Of a stretch of DNA of 58,236 nt, positions 35,812 to 44,523 are shown in pieces (the first letter of the stretch is position 1; every line of letters begins with the position of its first letter). The stretch comes from Candidatus Accumulibacter appositus. GTDB taxonomy: Bacteria > Pseudomonadota > Gammaproteobacteria > Burkholderiales > Rhodocyclaceae. Under the pieces are notes generated by a model that saw only the letters and a list, made by a program, of their open reading frames with translations, had not been told where the DNA came from and did not search any database. The position numbers were made by a program, and so were the translations under genes. The stretch is taken from positions 1-58,236 of the forward strand of contig JEMX01000022.1 of the NCBI GenBank assembly GCA_000585055.1, given 5' to 3'.

Positions 35812-36594
35812 TTACAACTGCGTCAGACGCGCCAGCATCTGATCGGAGACCGCCACCACCTTCGAATTCAGTTCGTAGGCCCGTTGGGTCTGAATCATCA
35901 GCACCAGTTCCTGCGCGGCATTGACGTTGGAGGCCTCGACGTAGTTCTGGACCACGACTCCCGAACCATTGTTTCCCGGTGTGTTCGGCGTTGGCGTGCC
36001 GCTCGACGCGGTCTCCAGGTAGAGGTTGTCGCCAACGCTCTGCAGGCCACCATTGTTGATGAAGGTGGCCACCTGGATGATGCCGATCTGCACTGCGGCT
36101 GGAGTCCCGGGCTGGGTGATGCTGACCACACCATCGCTACCAACGGTCACCGTCAAGGCATTTTCGGGAATCGTGATCGCCGGTTGCAGCGGATGACCGC
36201 TGGTGGTCACGATTTGCCCCTGATTGTCCTTCTGAAACGAACCATCGCGCGTGTAGGCGGTGGTCCCGTCCGGCAGCAGGACCTGAAAGAAGCCGGCTCC
36301 ATCGATGGCCATGTCGAGACTGTTACCGGTTTGCTGCAGTGCCCCCTGGGTGAAGATGCGCCCCGTGGAAACGGGAGTCGCGCCCAGACCGATCTGCAGA
36401 CCGTCCGGAATCTGGGTCGTCTGCGACGACTGGGCACCGGGCTGACGCAAGGTCTGATAAAGCAGATCGGCGAAAATCCCGCGTGCCTGCTTGAAACCAT
36501 TGGTGCTGACGTTGGCCAGGTTGTTGGCGATGACGTCAATCTGCACCTGTTGGGCAGTGAGGCCGGTACTGGCGGTCCACAGCGAACGGATCAT
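35812..36594 (-). CDS. flgG: Flagellar distal rod protein FlgG
   Basis: 260 residues, the canonical length. [20 protein letters not shown] with [20 protein letters not shown] at the N-terminus and the C-terminal [20 protein letters not shown] are the rod/hook family signature. Builds the distal rod that passes the P and L rings. Confidence 0.97.
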   Translation of the reverse strand: MIRSLWTASTGLTAQQVQIDVIANNLANVSTNGFKQARGIFADLLYQTLRQPGAQSSQTTQIPDGLQIGLGATPVSTGRIFTQGALQQTGNSLDMAIDGAGFFQVLLPDGTTAYTRDGSFQKDNQGQIVTTSGHPLQPAITIPENALTVTVGSDGVVSITQPGTPAAVQIGIIQVATFINNGGLQSVGDNLYLETASSGTPTPNTPGNNGSGVVVQNYVEASNVNAAQELVLMIQTQRAYELNSKVVAVSDQMLARLTQL

Positions 36595-36609
36595 GCTTGT
36601 CCTGTCCTA

Positions 36610-37359
36610 TCAGCGGTTCATGGAGAGAAGCTGGCTGGCCGCCTGCGCGTTTCGGTCGGCCGTCTGCAACATCTTGACCTGCATCTCGAACTGGCGAGCG
36701 AGGCTGATCATTCTGACCATAGCGTCAACCGAGTTGACATTGCTCCCTTCGAGCGCCTCCGGCGCCAGTTTGACGTTTTCGTCGGCAGGCGCGCCAAAGC
36801 CGTTGCGCGTCCTGAAGAGTCCGTCATCGCCGCGTACCAGATCGCTTTCCGGTGGATCGACCAATTTGATGCGACCGACCACGTTGACACTATTGAGGGC
36901 TCCTGCGCCGAAGCGCGGAATGCTCGACACCGTTCCGTCGGCGGCAATGACGATGTTGTTGTCGGGCGGCAGCGAGAGGGGGCCACCCTCGCCGACGACG
37001 TTGAAACCGCTGCTGGTCTGCAGCAGGCCATTGGCGTCGGTCTTGAGATTGCCGGCGCGGGTGTAGGCCTCACGACCATCCGCTGCCTGCACGGCGATCC
37101 AGCCAGTCCCGTCGATGGCGACATCGAGCGGTCGGCCGGTGATGGCGATCGGTCCCTGTTCGAAAACGTCGGCCACCGAGGCATCGGCGACGAAAGCCCG
37201 GGTCGGCGCGCCTTCGCCCAATACCGGCACGGCACGGAAGCGATGCTCCATCGCCCGGTAGCCGGTGGTCGTGGCATTGGCCAGATTCTGGGCGACGCCA
37301 GCCTGCTGCAGAACAACCTGCTTGGCACCACTCATCGCCGTGTAGATCAGGCGGTCCAT
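36610..37359 (-). CDS. flgF: Flagellar proximal rod protein FlgF
   Basis: 249 residues. MDRLIYTAMSGAKQVVLQQA with GVAQNLANATTTGYRAMEHR, then ITGRPLDVAIDGTGWIAVQ, and a C-terminal GSNVNSVDAMVRMISLARQF. Member of the rod family placed between hook and distal-rod genes, as usual for FlgF. Confidence 0.96.
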   Translation of the reverse strand: MDRLIYTAMSGAKQVVLQQAGVAQNLANATTTGYRAMEHRFRAVPVLGEGAPTRAFVADASVADVFEQGPIAITGRPLDVAIDGTGWIAVQAADGREAYTRAGNLKTDANGLLQTSSGFNVVGEGGPLSLPPDNNIVIAADGTVSSIPRFGAGALNSVNVVGRIKLVDPPESDLVRGDDGLFRTRNGFGAPADENVKLAPEALEGSNVNSVDAMVRMISLARQFEMQVKMLQTADRNAQAASQLLSMNR

Positions 37360-37393
37360 AACTCTTCCGCAGTCCCTCTTTCAGTATCGATCA

Positions 37394-38653
37394 CTAGCGC
37401 AGATTGACCAGCGTCTGCATGATCTGATCCTGGGTCTTGATGGTCTGGGCATTGGCCTGATAGTTGCGCTGGGCGGTGATCATGTCCACCAGGGCCTTGG
37501 TCAGATCGACGTTCGAATCCTCGACTGCCGCCGACTGGATGACCCCGCGACTGCCCGACGCCGGCGCACCAATCAGTTCCGGCCCGGACAGGGAGGTCAG
37601 GCTCCACTGGTTGTTGCCCAGGCTCAACAGTCCGTTCGGATCGGCAAAAGTGGCCAGCACCACCTGCCCCATGTTGCGCGTCTGGCCATTGCTGTAACGT
37701 CCCTGGACAATGCCATCGGCGTTCACCCCCACGCCGACCAGGCTGCCGGAAGTGAAACCTCCCTGCGTCAGGCGGTCGACGTTCGAGCCGCTGCCGTACT
37801 GGGTGGTGCCGGTGAAATCCATTACTCCCGGCGACCACGGCGTTGCGGCACCGGTGGTCAGGTTCCAGGTCGGCAGCGTGCGCAGGGCCGAGGCCGGGTC
37901 GAGCGCACCCGAAGTGTTGAAGACCAGATTCCCGCCCGGGTTGCTGCCCGACACGACTTGCGGATTGGCGCCATCAAGGGTGGCGTGCACCGTCCACTCG
38001 CCGGGCGCCGCTGTGCCATTGAGAACGTAGAAGGTGGTCAGGTTGTGCACCACGCCGAGGGTGTCGAAAACGGTCAACGCGGTCGAATAATTGTAGGTTT
38101 CCGGATCGGAAAAATCGAAAGGCGTCACCGCCGGTACTGAGCCGCGAGAATCGAGATTGAGCACCGCCCGCATTTCTCCGGCGAGCGGGTCGCTGCTCGC
38201 CAGCGGCGCAATCTGGCCCGCCGAAATCTGCAACTCGACCGGGTTGGAAGGGGTGATCGTACCGTTGGCAGCGACCGGGTACCCGGTCAGGCGAGCGCGC
38301 TGGTCGTTGATGATGTAACCGCCATTGTCGATATGAAACTGACCGTTGCGGGTATAGCTGATCGCGCCTTCGTCGCTCAGGCGAAAGAAACCGCCGCCGT
38401 TGAGTGCCAGGTCGAGGGGGTTGTTGGTGGTCGTCAGATTGCCCTGCGTAAACTGCTGCTGCACCGCCCCGACGCCAACGCCGATACCGATCTTGGCACC
38501 GGAGACGATGCCCAGCGAAGCCGCGTAGATGTCCGAAAAGTTCGCGCTACCACTCTTGAAACCAACCGTGCTGGCGTTGGAGATGTTGTTGCCGATCACG
38601 TCCAGCGACGAAGACGCCGCGTTCAGACCGCTCAAACCTTGCTGAAAACTCAT
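37394..38653 (-). CDS. flgE: Flagellar hook protein FlgE
   Basis: 419 residues. MSFQQGLSGLNAASSSLDVI followed by GNNISNASTVGFKSGSANF is the hook signature; the C-terminal EDSNVDLTKALVDMITAQRN is the matching helix. The variable middle forms the surface of the hook. Its length is set by FliK and its assembly needs the FlgD cap encoded just upstream. Confidence 0.97.
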   Translation of the reverse strand: MSFQQGLSGLNAASSSLDVIGNNISNASTVGFKSGSANFSDIYAASLGIVSGAKIGIGVGVGAVQQQFTQGNLTTTNNPLDLALNGGGFFRLSDEGAISYTRNGQFHIDNGGYIINDQRARLTGYPVAANGTITPSNPVELQISAGQIAPLASSDPLAGEMRAVLNLDSRGSVPAVTPFDFSDPETYNYSTALTVFDTLGVVHNLTTFYVLNGTAAPGEWTVHATLDGANPQVVSGSNPGGNLVFNTSGALDPASALRTLPTWNLTTGAATPWSPGVMDFTGTTQYGSGSNVDRLTQGGFTSGSLVGVGVNADGIVQGRYSNGQTRNMGQVVLATFADPNGLLSLGNNQWSLTSLSGPELIGAPASGSRGVIQSAAVEDSNVDLTKALVDMITAQRNYQANAQTIKTQDQIMQTLVNLR

Positions 38654-38668
38654 TCTTGCCCCCTACGC

Positions 38669-39352
38669 CTAGAGAATCTGCTGCACCTTGTCGAAAGCGA
38701 CCCGTCCGAGCCCGCCGAGATCGAGCTGGTAGCTACCTTTGTCTCTAACCAAAGCATTTACCGTGCCAATCTGCAGTGCCTCGGCGGCCACTGTTTCACT
38801 CCCGCGCACCGCGTTCACCGTGAAACGATAGCTGCCGTTTGGCGCCGGGACTCCCTGAGCGGTCATCCCGTCCCAGGTGAATGCAAAGCTACCGGCGTCG
38901 CGGGCGCCGAGGCGCTCGCTCTGGATCACGTTGTCGCCGGCACCGAGAATCGTCAGCGTGACGTTGTCCGCAGGCCCGGCGAGATCGACGCCACCGTGCG
39001 CCTGTCCATTGAGCAGCGCCAGCCCGGAACCGCCAACCAGGACGTTCTTGCCGATCAGCGCGGCGGCCTGCACGGCCTGGCCCTCGTTGTAGGTGCCGAG
39101 CAAGGTCTCGAGCGTCTTGTTCAGCCGCTCGATGCCGGTGACCGTATTGATCTGCGAAATCTGGGTGGTAACCGCCGCGTTGTCGAGAGGGTTGAGCGGA
39201 TCCTGATTCTTCAACTGCGTGACCAGCAATTTGAGAAAGCGATTCTGGACATCCTCGGTCGTCGACAGCAGTTGATTGCTGCCGGACTTGGCCTGCGCGT
39301 TGAGCGAGGCCAGGATGTCGCTGCTTGAAGTGCTCGATTGCACGCTTTCCAT
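38669..39352 (-). CDS. flgD: Flagellar hook cap protein FlgD
   Basis: 227 residues from the ATG at 39352, preceded by a GAGAGAGAAGAG purine run; an open frame extends 13 codons further up, overlapping flgC. Ser/Gln-rich N-terminus, then NRFLKLLVTQLKNQDPLNPL, the FlgD signature, and C-terminal beta domains (FTWDGMTAQGVPAPNGSYRF). Secreted cap that guides hook subunit assembly. Confidence 0.95.
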   Translation of the reverse strand: MESVQSSTSSSDILASLNAQAKSGSNQLLSTTEDVQNRFLKLLVTQLKNQDPLNPLDNAAVTTQISQINTVTGIERLNKTLETLLGTYNEGQAVQAAALIGKNVLVGGSGLALLNGQAHGGVDLAGPADNVTLTILGAGDNVIQSERLGARDAGSFAFTWDGMTAQGVPAPNGSYRFTVNAVRGSETVAAEALQIGTVNALVRDKGSYQLDLGGLGRVAFDKVQQIL

Positions 39353-39380
39353 CTCTTCTCTCTCCAGGGTGTCGTCGTGA

Positions 39381-39785
39381 CTACTGGCCAAGCGCCAGCG
39401 TCTTGAGCAGCAATTGTTTGGCGGTATTCATGACTTCGGCGTTGGTCTGGTAGGCGCGCGACGCCGAGATCATGTTGGTCATCTCATCGACCACGCTGAC
39501 ATTGGGCATGGTCACATAGCCACTTTCGTTGGCGGCCGGATTACGCGGGTCATAGAGCAGGCGACCCGGACTGCTGTCTTCGACGACCTGCGTGACGCGT
39601 ACGCCCTGTGCCGCCGCGCTGCCCATCGGCGTCGCCGCGAACACCACCTGCTTGGCGCGATATGGTTGGCCGTCAGAGCTGATCACGCTATCCGCATTGG
39701 CCAGGTTGCTGGCCACCACATTGAGGCGCAGCGCCTGCGCGGTGAGGGCGCTACCGGCCACTTTGAAGGTGTTGAAGACGCTCAT
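39381..39785 (-). CDS. flgC: Flagellar proximal rod protein FlgC
   Basis: 134 residues. [20 protein letters not shown] with [20 protein letters not shown], then [20 protein letters not shown]. Normal length. Three bases downstream of flgB. Confidence 0.97.
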   Translation of the reverse strand: MSVFNTFKVAGSALTAQALRLNVVASNLANADSVISSDGQPYRAKQVVFAATPMGSAAAQGVRVTQVVEDSSPGRLLYDPRNPAANESGYVTMPNVSVVDEMTNMISASRAYQTNAEVMNTAKQLLLKTLALGQ

Positions 39786-39788
39786 TCC

Positions 39789-40193
39789 TTATTGCCCCTG
39801 GATCGCCGAGCGCAAGGTATTGATACGCCCGGTCAGAAAGGTCAGGCCCGCCTCGTAGAAGAATGAATTCTCGGCAAACTGCGCCCGTTCGACATCCATG
39901 TCGACGGTGTTGCCATCGGCACTGGCCTGCGTCGGCTGCCGATAGAGCAACTGCAGGGGATCGGCTGCCGCTGTGCCCGGCGAATGGCGCGGCGAAGTGG
40001 TCGCCAGGCGCAGATTCCCCTGCTCGCGGCCACTGACTGCTCGCTGCAGGGTGGTCGTGAAATCGAAGTCGCGTGCCTGGTAGTGCGGCGTGTCGGCGTT
40101 GGCGATATTGCCGGCCAGCACCTGCTGCCGCTCCGCACGCAGGGTCAATGCCTGCAGCTGGAAGGCAAGGGCCTCCTGGATTTTACCGACCAT
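39789..40193 (-). CDS. flgB: Flagellar proximal rod protein FlgB
   Basis: 134 residues from the ATG at 40193; the frame is open to 40451 but the sigma-54 promoter lies inside that stretch, excluding longer starts. LRAERQQVLAGNIANADTPH and YQARDFDF are the signature, with C-terminal AQFAENSFFYEAGLTFLTGR. First gene of the flgB-flgJ run. Confidence 0.96.
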   Translation of the reverse strand: MVGKIQEALAFQLQALTLRAERQQVLAGNIANADTPHYQARDFDFTTTLQRAVSGREQGNLRLATTSPRHSPGTAAADPLQLLYRQPTQASADGNTVDMDVERAQFAENSFFYEAGLTFLTGRINTLRSAIQGQ

Positions 40194-40234
40194 CACTGGG
40201 TCACTCCGTATCTTGTTCTCACAGTCAGTCGATA

Positions 40235-40250
40235 AGCAATTGGCGTGCCA
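40235..40250 (-). promoter_or_regulatory. Sigma-54 promoter of the flgB operon
   Basis: On the minus strand TGGCACGCCAATTGCT is a perfect match to the TGGCACG-N4-TTGCW consensus. The -12 element ends about 42 bases before the flgB ATG. It is the best promoter in the window and is expected to need FleR. Confidence 0.9.
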
Positions 40251-40323
40251 TGTCCAATAGCGGCCGCCGGCAAGCAGTGCGCCGCCGCTATAGCGTGCTC
40301 GCCGACCGCCATTTGCCGCCTGC

Positions 40324-40340
40324 GCGGCAAAATTTGCCGC
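40324..40340. promoter_or_regulatory. Palindrome in the flgA-flgB divergent spacer
   Basis: GCGGCAAAATTTGCCGC is a perfect inverted repeat with a one-base centre. The right half is repeated as a direct repeat (ATTTGCCGCCTGC occurs at about 40312 and 40332). It lies 67 bases before flgA and 75 bases upstream of the flgB sigma-54 site, where an activator would bind. The binding protein is unknown. Confidence 0.4.
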
Positions 40341-40406
40341 CTGCCACGGCCGCCTCTCGCCGGCCACTGGCTTCGCGAGCCACCCGGAATCAGGCAGAAT
40401 GACGAG

Positions 40407-41114
40407 ATGCCTATCCTTAACCTCGTCAAGCATTCCTGCCGCCTTGCGCAAGCGTTGCTCATCCTCCTTCTCGCCGCTGCCAGCGGCGGCGTCGGCGCCC
40501 AGGCGTCACTGAGCGCCGCTCTCGACAACTATCTGCGCATCCAGACGCAAGGCCTGCCGGGCAAGGTGAGCTACCACATCGGCCATCTCGACCAATATGC
40601 GCAGGAGGCGGCGTGCAGCGCTTACGAGCCCTTCCTGCCGCAGGGAAGTCGGCTCTGGGGAAGAACCACCATCGGCGTGCGCTGCCTGGCACCCGAGGCA
40701 TGGACGATCTATGTGCCGGTACAGATCAGGATTTCCGGAAACTACCTGGTCACGGCGCGACAGCTCAACCGCGGCCAGCTGATCAGCGCCTCGGATATCT
40801 ATGCCCAACAAGGCGACCTCGGCGCCCTGCCGGCCAGCATCGTGATCGACCCCGCCCAGGCCATCGGCAAAACGCTCAAGAATGGCGTCGCGGCCGGCCA
40901 GCCCCTGCGCAACGACCTGCTCACCGCGCCCTGGGCAGTGCAGCAGGGACAAAGCGTCAAGCTGCAATCCACGGGCGCGGGATTTTCGGTCAGCAACGAG
41001 GGCAAGGCCCTGAACAACGCCAGCGACGGCCAGATCGCCCAAGTGCGGACCGCATCCGGGCAGGTGGTGAGCGGCGTCGCGCGTCCCGGTGGCATCGTTG
41101 AAGTCACCTATTGA
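40407..41114 (+). CDS. flgA: Flagellar P-ring assembly chaperone FlgA
   Basis: 235 residues from the ATG at 40407. Signal peptide (LAQALLILLLAAASGGVGAQ, about 13-32). The SAF domain in the C-terminal half shows VPVQIRISGNYLVTARQLNR, GQLISASDIYAQQGDL and GAGFSVSNEGKALNNASDGQ. Periplasmic chaperone for FlgI. Divergent from flgB and followed by flgM. Confidence 0.94.
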   Translation: MPILNLVKHSCRLAQALLILLLAAASGGVGAQASLSAALDNYLRIQTQGLPGKVSYHIGHLDQYAQEAACSAYEPFLPQGSRLWGRTTIGVRCLAPEAWTIYVPVQIRISGNYLVTARQLNRGQLISASDIYAQQGDLGALPASIVIDPAQAIGKTLKNGVAAGQPLRNDLLTAPWAVQQGQSVKLQSTGAGFSVSNEGKALNNASDGQIAQVRTASGQVVSGVARPGGIVEVTY

Positions 41115-41145
41115 GGTATCGGCAGGATGTTGCTGAAAATAATGT

Positions 41146-41172
41146 TAAAGTTTTGCCATTCAGCGCCGATAG
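41146..41172 (+). promoter_or_regulatory. Sigma-28 promoter of flgM
   Basis: TAAAGTTT, 11 bases, GCCGATAG matches the FliA consensus TAAAGTTT-N11-GCCGATAA at all but the last base. It lies 35 bases before the flgM start and lets FliA drive its own anti-sigma factor. Confidence 0.9.
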
Positions 41173-41206
41173 ATGAATTGAGAACAACTACTCAAGGGGC
41201 AACACC

Positions 41207-41494
41207 GTGAAGATCGACAGCACCGGCACGACGGCCAGCAGCACTGTCAACAGTGACGCCCGCACGCGCGGCAGCGTCAGCAAGCCGACCAACAACGCTG
41301 CTGCCGAAGTGCATCTCAGTGAATTGGCAACCCATCTGCAATCGTCGGGTGATGCCCCGACCTTTGATGCCAGCCGAGTTGCCGAGATCAAGCAGGCCAT
41401 CGCCGAGGGGCGCTTCACGATCAACGCCGAAGCCGTCGCCGACCGCCTGATCGAGTCCGCCAGCGAGCTGATCGGTTCGCAACGGCAGAGCTAG
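41207..41494 (+). CDS. flgM: Anti-sigma-28 factor FlgM
   Basis: 95 residues. MKIDSTGTTASSTVN start with a disordered, Ser/Thr-rich N-terminal half and the C-terminal sigma-28-binding helices (FDASRVAEIKQAIAEGRFTI, NAEAVADRLIESASELI). It holds FliA inactive until the hook is complete and FlgM is exported. Preceded by a strong sigma-28 promoter and followed by flgN. Confidence 0.95.
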   Translation: MKIDSTGTTASSTVNSDARTRGSVSKPTNNAAAEVHLSELATHLQSSGDAPTFDASRVAEIKQAIAEGRFTINAEAVADRLIESASELIGSQRQS

Positions 41495-41508
41495 CTGCCG
41501 GCAAACCA

Positions 41509-42009
41509 ATGGCCGCGTACCCAGAGCCAAACGAGGTCGACGAGACAGCCGAGTTTGCGCAGACCCTCGGTCGCGAAATCGCCGCGGCGCAGAGCTTTGT
41601 CGCCCTGCTCGAGCGCGAACAACAAATGCTGGTCAAGGGCCAAGTCGACGATCTGCTCGATCTGGTACGCCAGAAGAACGGCCTCGCCGCCGAACTGGCG
41701 ACGCTCGCCGCCCAACGCCAGCGCTTGCTGGCCGCCAGCGGCCTACTCAATGATCGCCAGGGCATGGCCGCCTGGTTTGCAGCGCATCCTGGCGAAACCA
41801 GAATGCACAGCGCCTGGTCGGCCTTGCTGGCCGTCGCCGGCCAGGCACGCGAACTGAATCGCGTCAATGGCGAACTGATCCAGGAACGCATGCAGAGCAA
41901 TGCTCAAGCGCTCGAAGCACTCCTGGGAAGCAACGCCGCCACCAATCTGTATGGCCCGGACGGACAAAGCGGTCTACCCAGCGGACAGCGCATCAGCGAT
42001 AGTGCCTGA
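41509..42009 (+). CDS. flgN: Flagellar export chaperone FlgN
   Basis: 166 residues, mostly helical. Core FVALLEREQQMLVKGQVDDL and LLDLVRQKNGLAAELATLAA are typical of FlgN, the chaperone for FlgK and FlgL. Its end is 16 bases from the end of the converging motD gene. Confidence 0.88.
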   Translation: MAAYPEPNEVDETAEFAQTLGREIAAAQSFVALLEREQQMLVKGQVDDLLDLVRQKNGLAAELATLAAQRQRLLAASGLLNDRQGMAAWFAAHPGETRMHSAWSALLAVAGQARELNRVNGELIQERMQSNAQALEALLGSNAATNLYGPDGQSGLPSGQRISDSA

Positions 42010-42025
42010 AAGCGCGTAAACCCGC

Positions 42026-42895
42026 CTAACGCGCCGGCAACGGTGGCGAAACTGCCGGGCTTGCCGGCACCTCTGGCGGCGGTTCCGACAACGCCGTATC
42101 GGCTGCCACCTCGCTTCCCTCGCCCTGCCGCTGCAGATCGACTTCGGTGCCTTTTTCGGGAATCGCCGAGTCGATCAGAATCGACACCCGCCGGTTGCGT
42201 GCCCGTCCGTCCGCCAGGGCATTCGGCTCGACCGGACGCGTATCGGCGTAGCCGATCGCCGTCAGCCGCGTCGGCGCGATACCGGCCGCTGCAAACAGGC
42301 GTAGAACGGTCGTCGCGCGCACCGCCGAAAGCTCCCAGTTCGACGGGAACTGCGCATTGCTGATCGGCACGTCGTCGGTATGCCCTTCGATGGTAATCGG
42401 AAAATCGGTCCCGACCAGCACCTCGGCAATCGCTTCCATGGCTCTCGCCAGCGGCGGCTGAATTGCGGCTTGGCCAGGCGAAAACAGGATACTGTCGTTG
42501 ATTTCTATGGTCACCCCGCGACTGGTTTCAAGCACCCGCACCTTCCCCTGCTCGACCAGCGGCGCCATCACTTCAAGAATGTCCTTGGCAATGCTGCGCA
42601 TGCTCTCGCGCTGCTTCTGCTTGACGGCGTCCTGGGTCTTGCTGGCCAGACTGGGCTTCGCCGCCGGCGCCGGCGTCGGCACGATCAGCGCCAGCTGCCC
42701 GGAGCTATTGACCGGGACATTGCGAAAAGCGCTGATCATCGAATCACTCAGGATTCGGTACTTGCCCTCATTGACCGACGAAAGCGCGTACATCACGACA
42801 AAGAACGCGAACAGCAGGGTAATGAAATCGGCGTACGAAACGAGCCAACGCTCGTGGTTTTCCTGCCCTTCTTCTGCGCGCTTTCGCCGTGCCAC
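42026..42895 (-). CDS. motD: Flagellar stator protein MotD (MotB family)
   Basis: 289 residues. RWLVSYADFITLLFAFFVVM is the single membrane helix with the proton-carrying Asp; the OmpA-like peptidoglycan-binding domain has ITIEGHTDDVPISNAQFPSN and WELSAVRATTVLRLF. A Pro/Glu-rich tail follows. Paired with the MotA-like gene three bases upstream; the association with fliA and the flhF-flhG region is that of the MotC/MotD stator of pseudomonads. Confidence 0.9.
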   Translation of the reverse strand: MARRKRAEEGQENHERWLVSYADFITLLFAFFVVMYALSSVNEGKYRILSDSMISAFRNVPVNSSGQLALIVPTPAPAAKPSLASKTQDAVKQKQRESMRSIAKDILEVMAPLVEQGKVRVLETSRGVTIEINDSILFSPGQAAIQPPLARAMEAIAEVLVGTDFPITIEGHTDDVPISNAQFPSNWELSAVRATTVLRLFAAAGIAPTRLTAIGYADTRPVEPNALADGRARNRRVSILIDSAIPEKGTEVDLQRQGEGSEVAADTALSEPPPEVPASPAVSPPLPAR

Positions 42896-42898
42896 AGT

Positions 42899-43639
42899 CT
42901 AGAAAATGTAGCCGCGCAGACGGCTTTCAATGATGCGTGGATTATCGCCGTTGGCAATTCCGACCAGGCCGTCGACGATCATTTCGCGCTGCGTAATCAA
43001 GCGATTGATTTGCGCCTTCAGCTTGTTGGCCATCGGCAGATAGACCAGATTCGCCAGGCCGACGCCGTAGATCGTCGCCACGAAGGCCACGGCGATGCCG
43101 GCGCCGAGTTTCGACGGATCGGAAAGGTTTTCCATCACGTGAATCAAGCCCATCACCGCGCCAAGGATGCCGATCGTCGGCGAGTAGCCGCCCGCGGCTT
43201 CCCAGATTCTCGCCGAGAGCTTCATTTCCTGGTCGTAGGTGTTGATCTCGACCTCGAGAACCTCGCGCAGGCGCTCCGGTTCGGCGCCATCGACGAGCAG
43301 CTGCAATCCCTTGCGCGTGAACTCGTCCTGCAATTCGTTGACCACCGCATCGAGGGCCAGCAAGCCCTCACGCCGCGACACCTGGCTCCAGCCCGAAATC
43401 TGCTGGATCAAGAGCTGCGGATCCGAAACCGGCGGGCGAAAAACCCATTTCGCCATGCGTATGCCACGCACAAAGGTGGCATACGGGCTCTGCAGCATGA
43501 CCGCGCCCAGGGTACCGCCAACCACGATCAGCAGCGCTGTCGGTTGCGACAGCGAGCCGACGTGGCCACCTTCGAGGACTTGCCCGCCGACGATCGCCAG
43601 CACACCGATCAGCAGACCGAGAACACTGGTCCTATCCAT
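42899..43639 (-). CDS. motC: Flagellar stator protein MotC (MotA family)
   Basis: 246 residues from the ATG at 43639 (MDRTSVLGLLIGVLAIVGGQ). Four membrane helices, with a large cytoplasmic loop carrying Arg/Glu residues for contact with FliG (QLLVDGAEPERLREVLEVEI) and the paired helices GGYSPTIGILGAVMGLIHVM and LGAGIAVAFVATIYGVGLAN. Overlaps the fliA end by eight bases, so it is in the fliA operon. Confidence 0.92.
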   Translation of the reverse strand: MDRTSVLGLLIGVLAIVGGQVLEGGHVGSLSQPTALLIVVGGTLGAVMLQSPYATFVRGIRMAKWVFRPPVSDPQLLIQQISGWSQVSRREGLLALDAVVNELQDEFTRKGLQLLVDGAEPERLREVLEVEINTYDQEMKLSARIWEAAGGYSPTIGILGAVMGLIHVMENLSDPSKLGAGIAVAFVATIYGVGLANLVYLPMANKLKAQINRLITQREMIVDGLVGIANGDNPRIIESRLRGYIF

Positions 43640-44378
43640 TCTTCTTGGTCTTCTTCCGCTGCTCCTCGGCAGCGCCAAGCAGACGCGTGCGCAAGCGCAT
43701 CACGGCCTGACTGTGCATCTGGCAAACCCTTGATTCGCTGACCCCCATCACATCCCCGATTTCGCGCAGATTGAGATCCTGCTCATAGTAGAGTGCCATC
43801 ATCAGCTTTTCACGCTCGGGTAGATCAGCGATCGCCCTGACCAGCGCCTGACGGGCACCCTCGTCCTCGAAAAGCTGCGCCGGATCGCTCGCCTCTTCCA
43901 CCTGATGACGCTCGAGAAAATCCTCACCGTCCTCGCTGATCAGGTCTTCCAGATAGACCAGCTGGTGGCCGCGGGCATCCTGCAGCATTTTCTGGTAGTC
44001 CACCAGCGTCATGCCCAGAGAGTCGGCGAGTTCCTTTTCGGTCGGCGCGCGGCCCGTTTCCTGTTCGAGCTGCGCGATGGCCGCCTCGATGAGACGACAG
44101 CTGCGTCGCAAGCTGCGTGGCAACCAGTCGTTCTCGCGCAGGCTGTCGAGCATCGCGCCACGGACCCGCTGTGCCGCGTAGGCTTCGAACGGCGCTCCCG
44201 CAGCGGCCTCGAAGCGGCCAATCGCGCCGAGCAGGCCGAGCATTCCGTTTTGCACCAGATCCTCGAGCATGACACTGGCCGGCAGGCGGGCCATGAGGTG
44301 GCAGGCGATGCGCTTGACCATCGGCGCGAAGCGCTGGACCAGCTGCTCCTTGTTGATCTGACCAGCGGCGTTATACAT
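43632..44378 (-). CDS. fliA: Flagellar sigma factor FliA (sigma-28)
   Basis: 248 residues from the ATG at 44378 (MYNAAGQINKEQLVQ). Region 2 (EDLVQNGMLGLLGAIGRFEA, GAPFEAYAAQRVRGAMLDSL), region 3 (REN-DWLPRSLRR) and region 4 (DLPEREKLMMALYYEQDLNL, REIGDVMGVSESRVCQMHSQ) are complete. It directs transcription of late genes; target sites are seen before flgM and flgK. Repeat copy F lies just upstream, separating it from flhG. Confidence 0.97.
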   Translation of the reverse strand: MYNAAGQINKEQLVQRFAPMVKRIACHLMARLPASVMLEDLVQNGMLGLLGAIGRFEAAAGAPFEAYAAQRVRGAMLDSLRENDWLPRSLRRSCRLIEAAIAQLEQETGRAPTEKELADSLGMTLVDYQKMLQDARGHQLVYLEDLISEDGEDFLERHQVEEASDPAQLFEDEGARQALVRAIADLPEREKLMMALYYEQDLNLREIGDVMGVSESRVCQMHSQAVMRLRTRLLGAAEEQRKKTKKNG

Positions 44379-44382
44379 GCAG

Positions 44383-44510
44383 TTACCGTGAAAGTCGCGT
44401 CCGCGACTCACGAATATCCCTTCTCCCCCCGTGCGGGAGAAAGGTCGGGGAAAAGGAAAACGGTCTTGACATGCGTGATCGGGGGTCTCTCGACGGAGGT
44501 CATGACCGTT
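44383..44510 (+). repeat. Dispersed three-hairpin repeat, copy F
   Basis: Starts TTACCGTGAAAGTCGCG and ends GTCATGACCGTT; stems CGCGTCCGCG, CCCTTCTCCC/GGGAGAAAGG and the CGGTC...GACCG ends are present with a few mismatches. It fills the flhG-fliA spacer, five bases before the fliA start codon. Confidence 0.85.
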
Positions 44511-44523
44511 CGGGAACAAGCTA

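Noticed and set aside
11650..44510. Treating each repeat copy as a simple rho-independent terminator
   Set aside because: Copies share long, specific sequence beyond the stems, lack T tracts after the hairpins and sit inside operons whose downstream genes must be transcribed.
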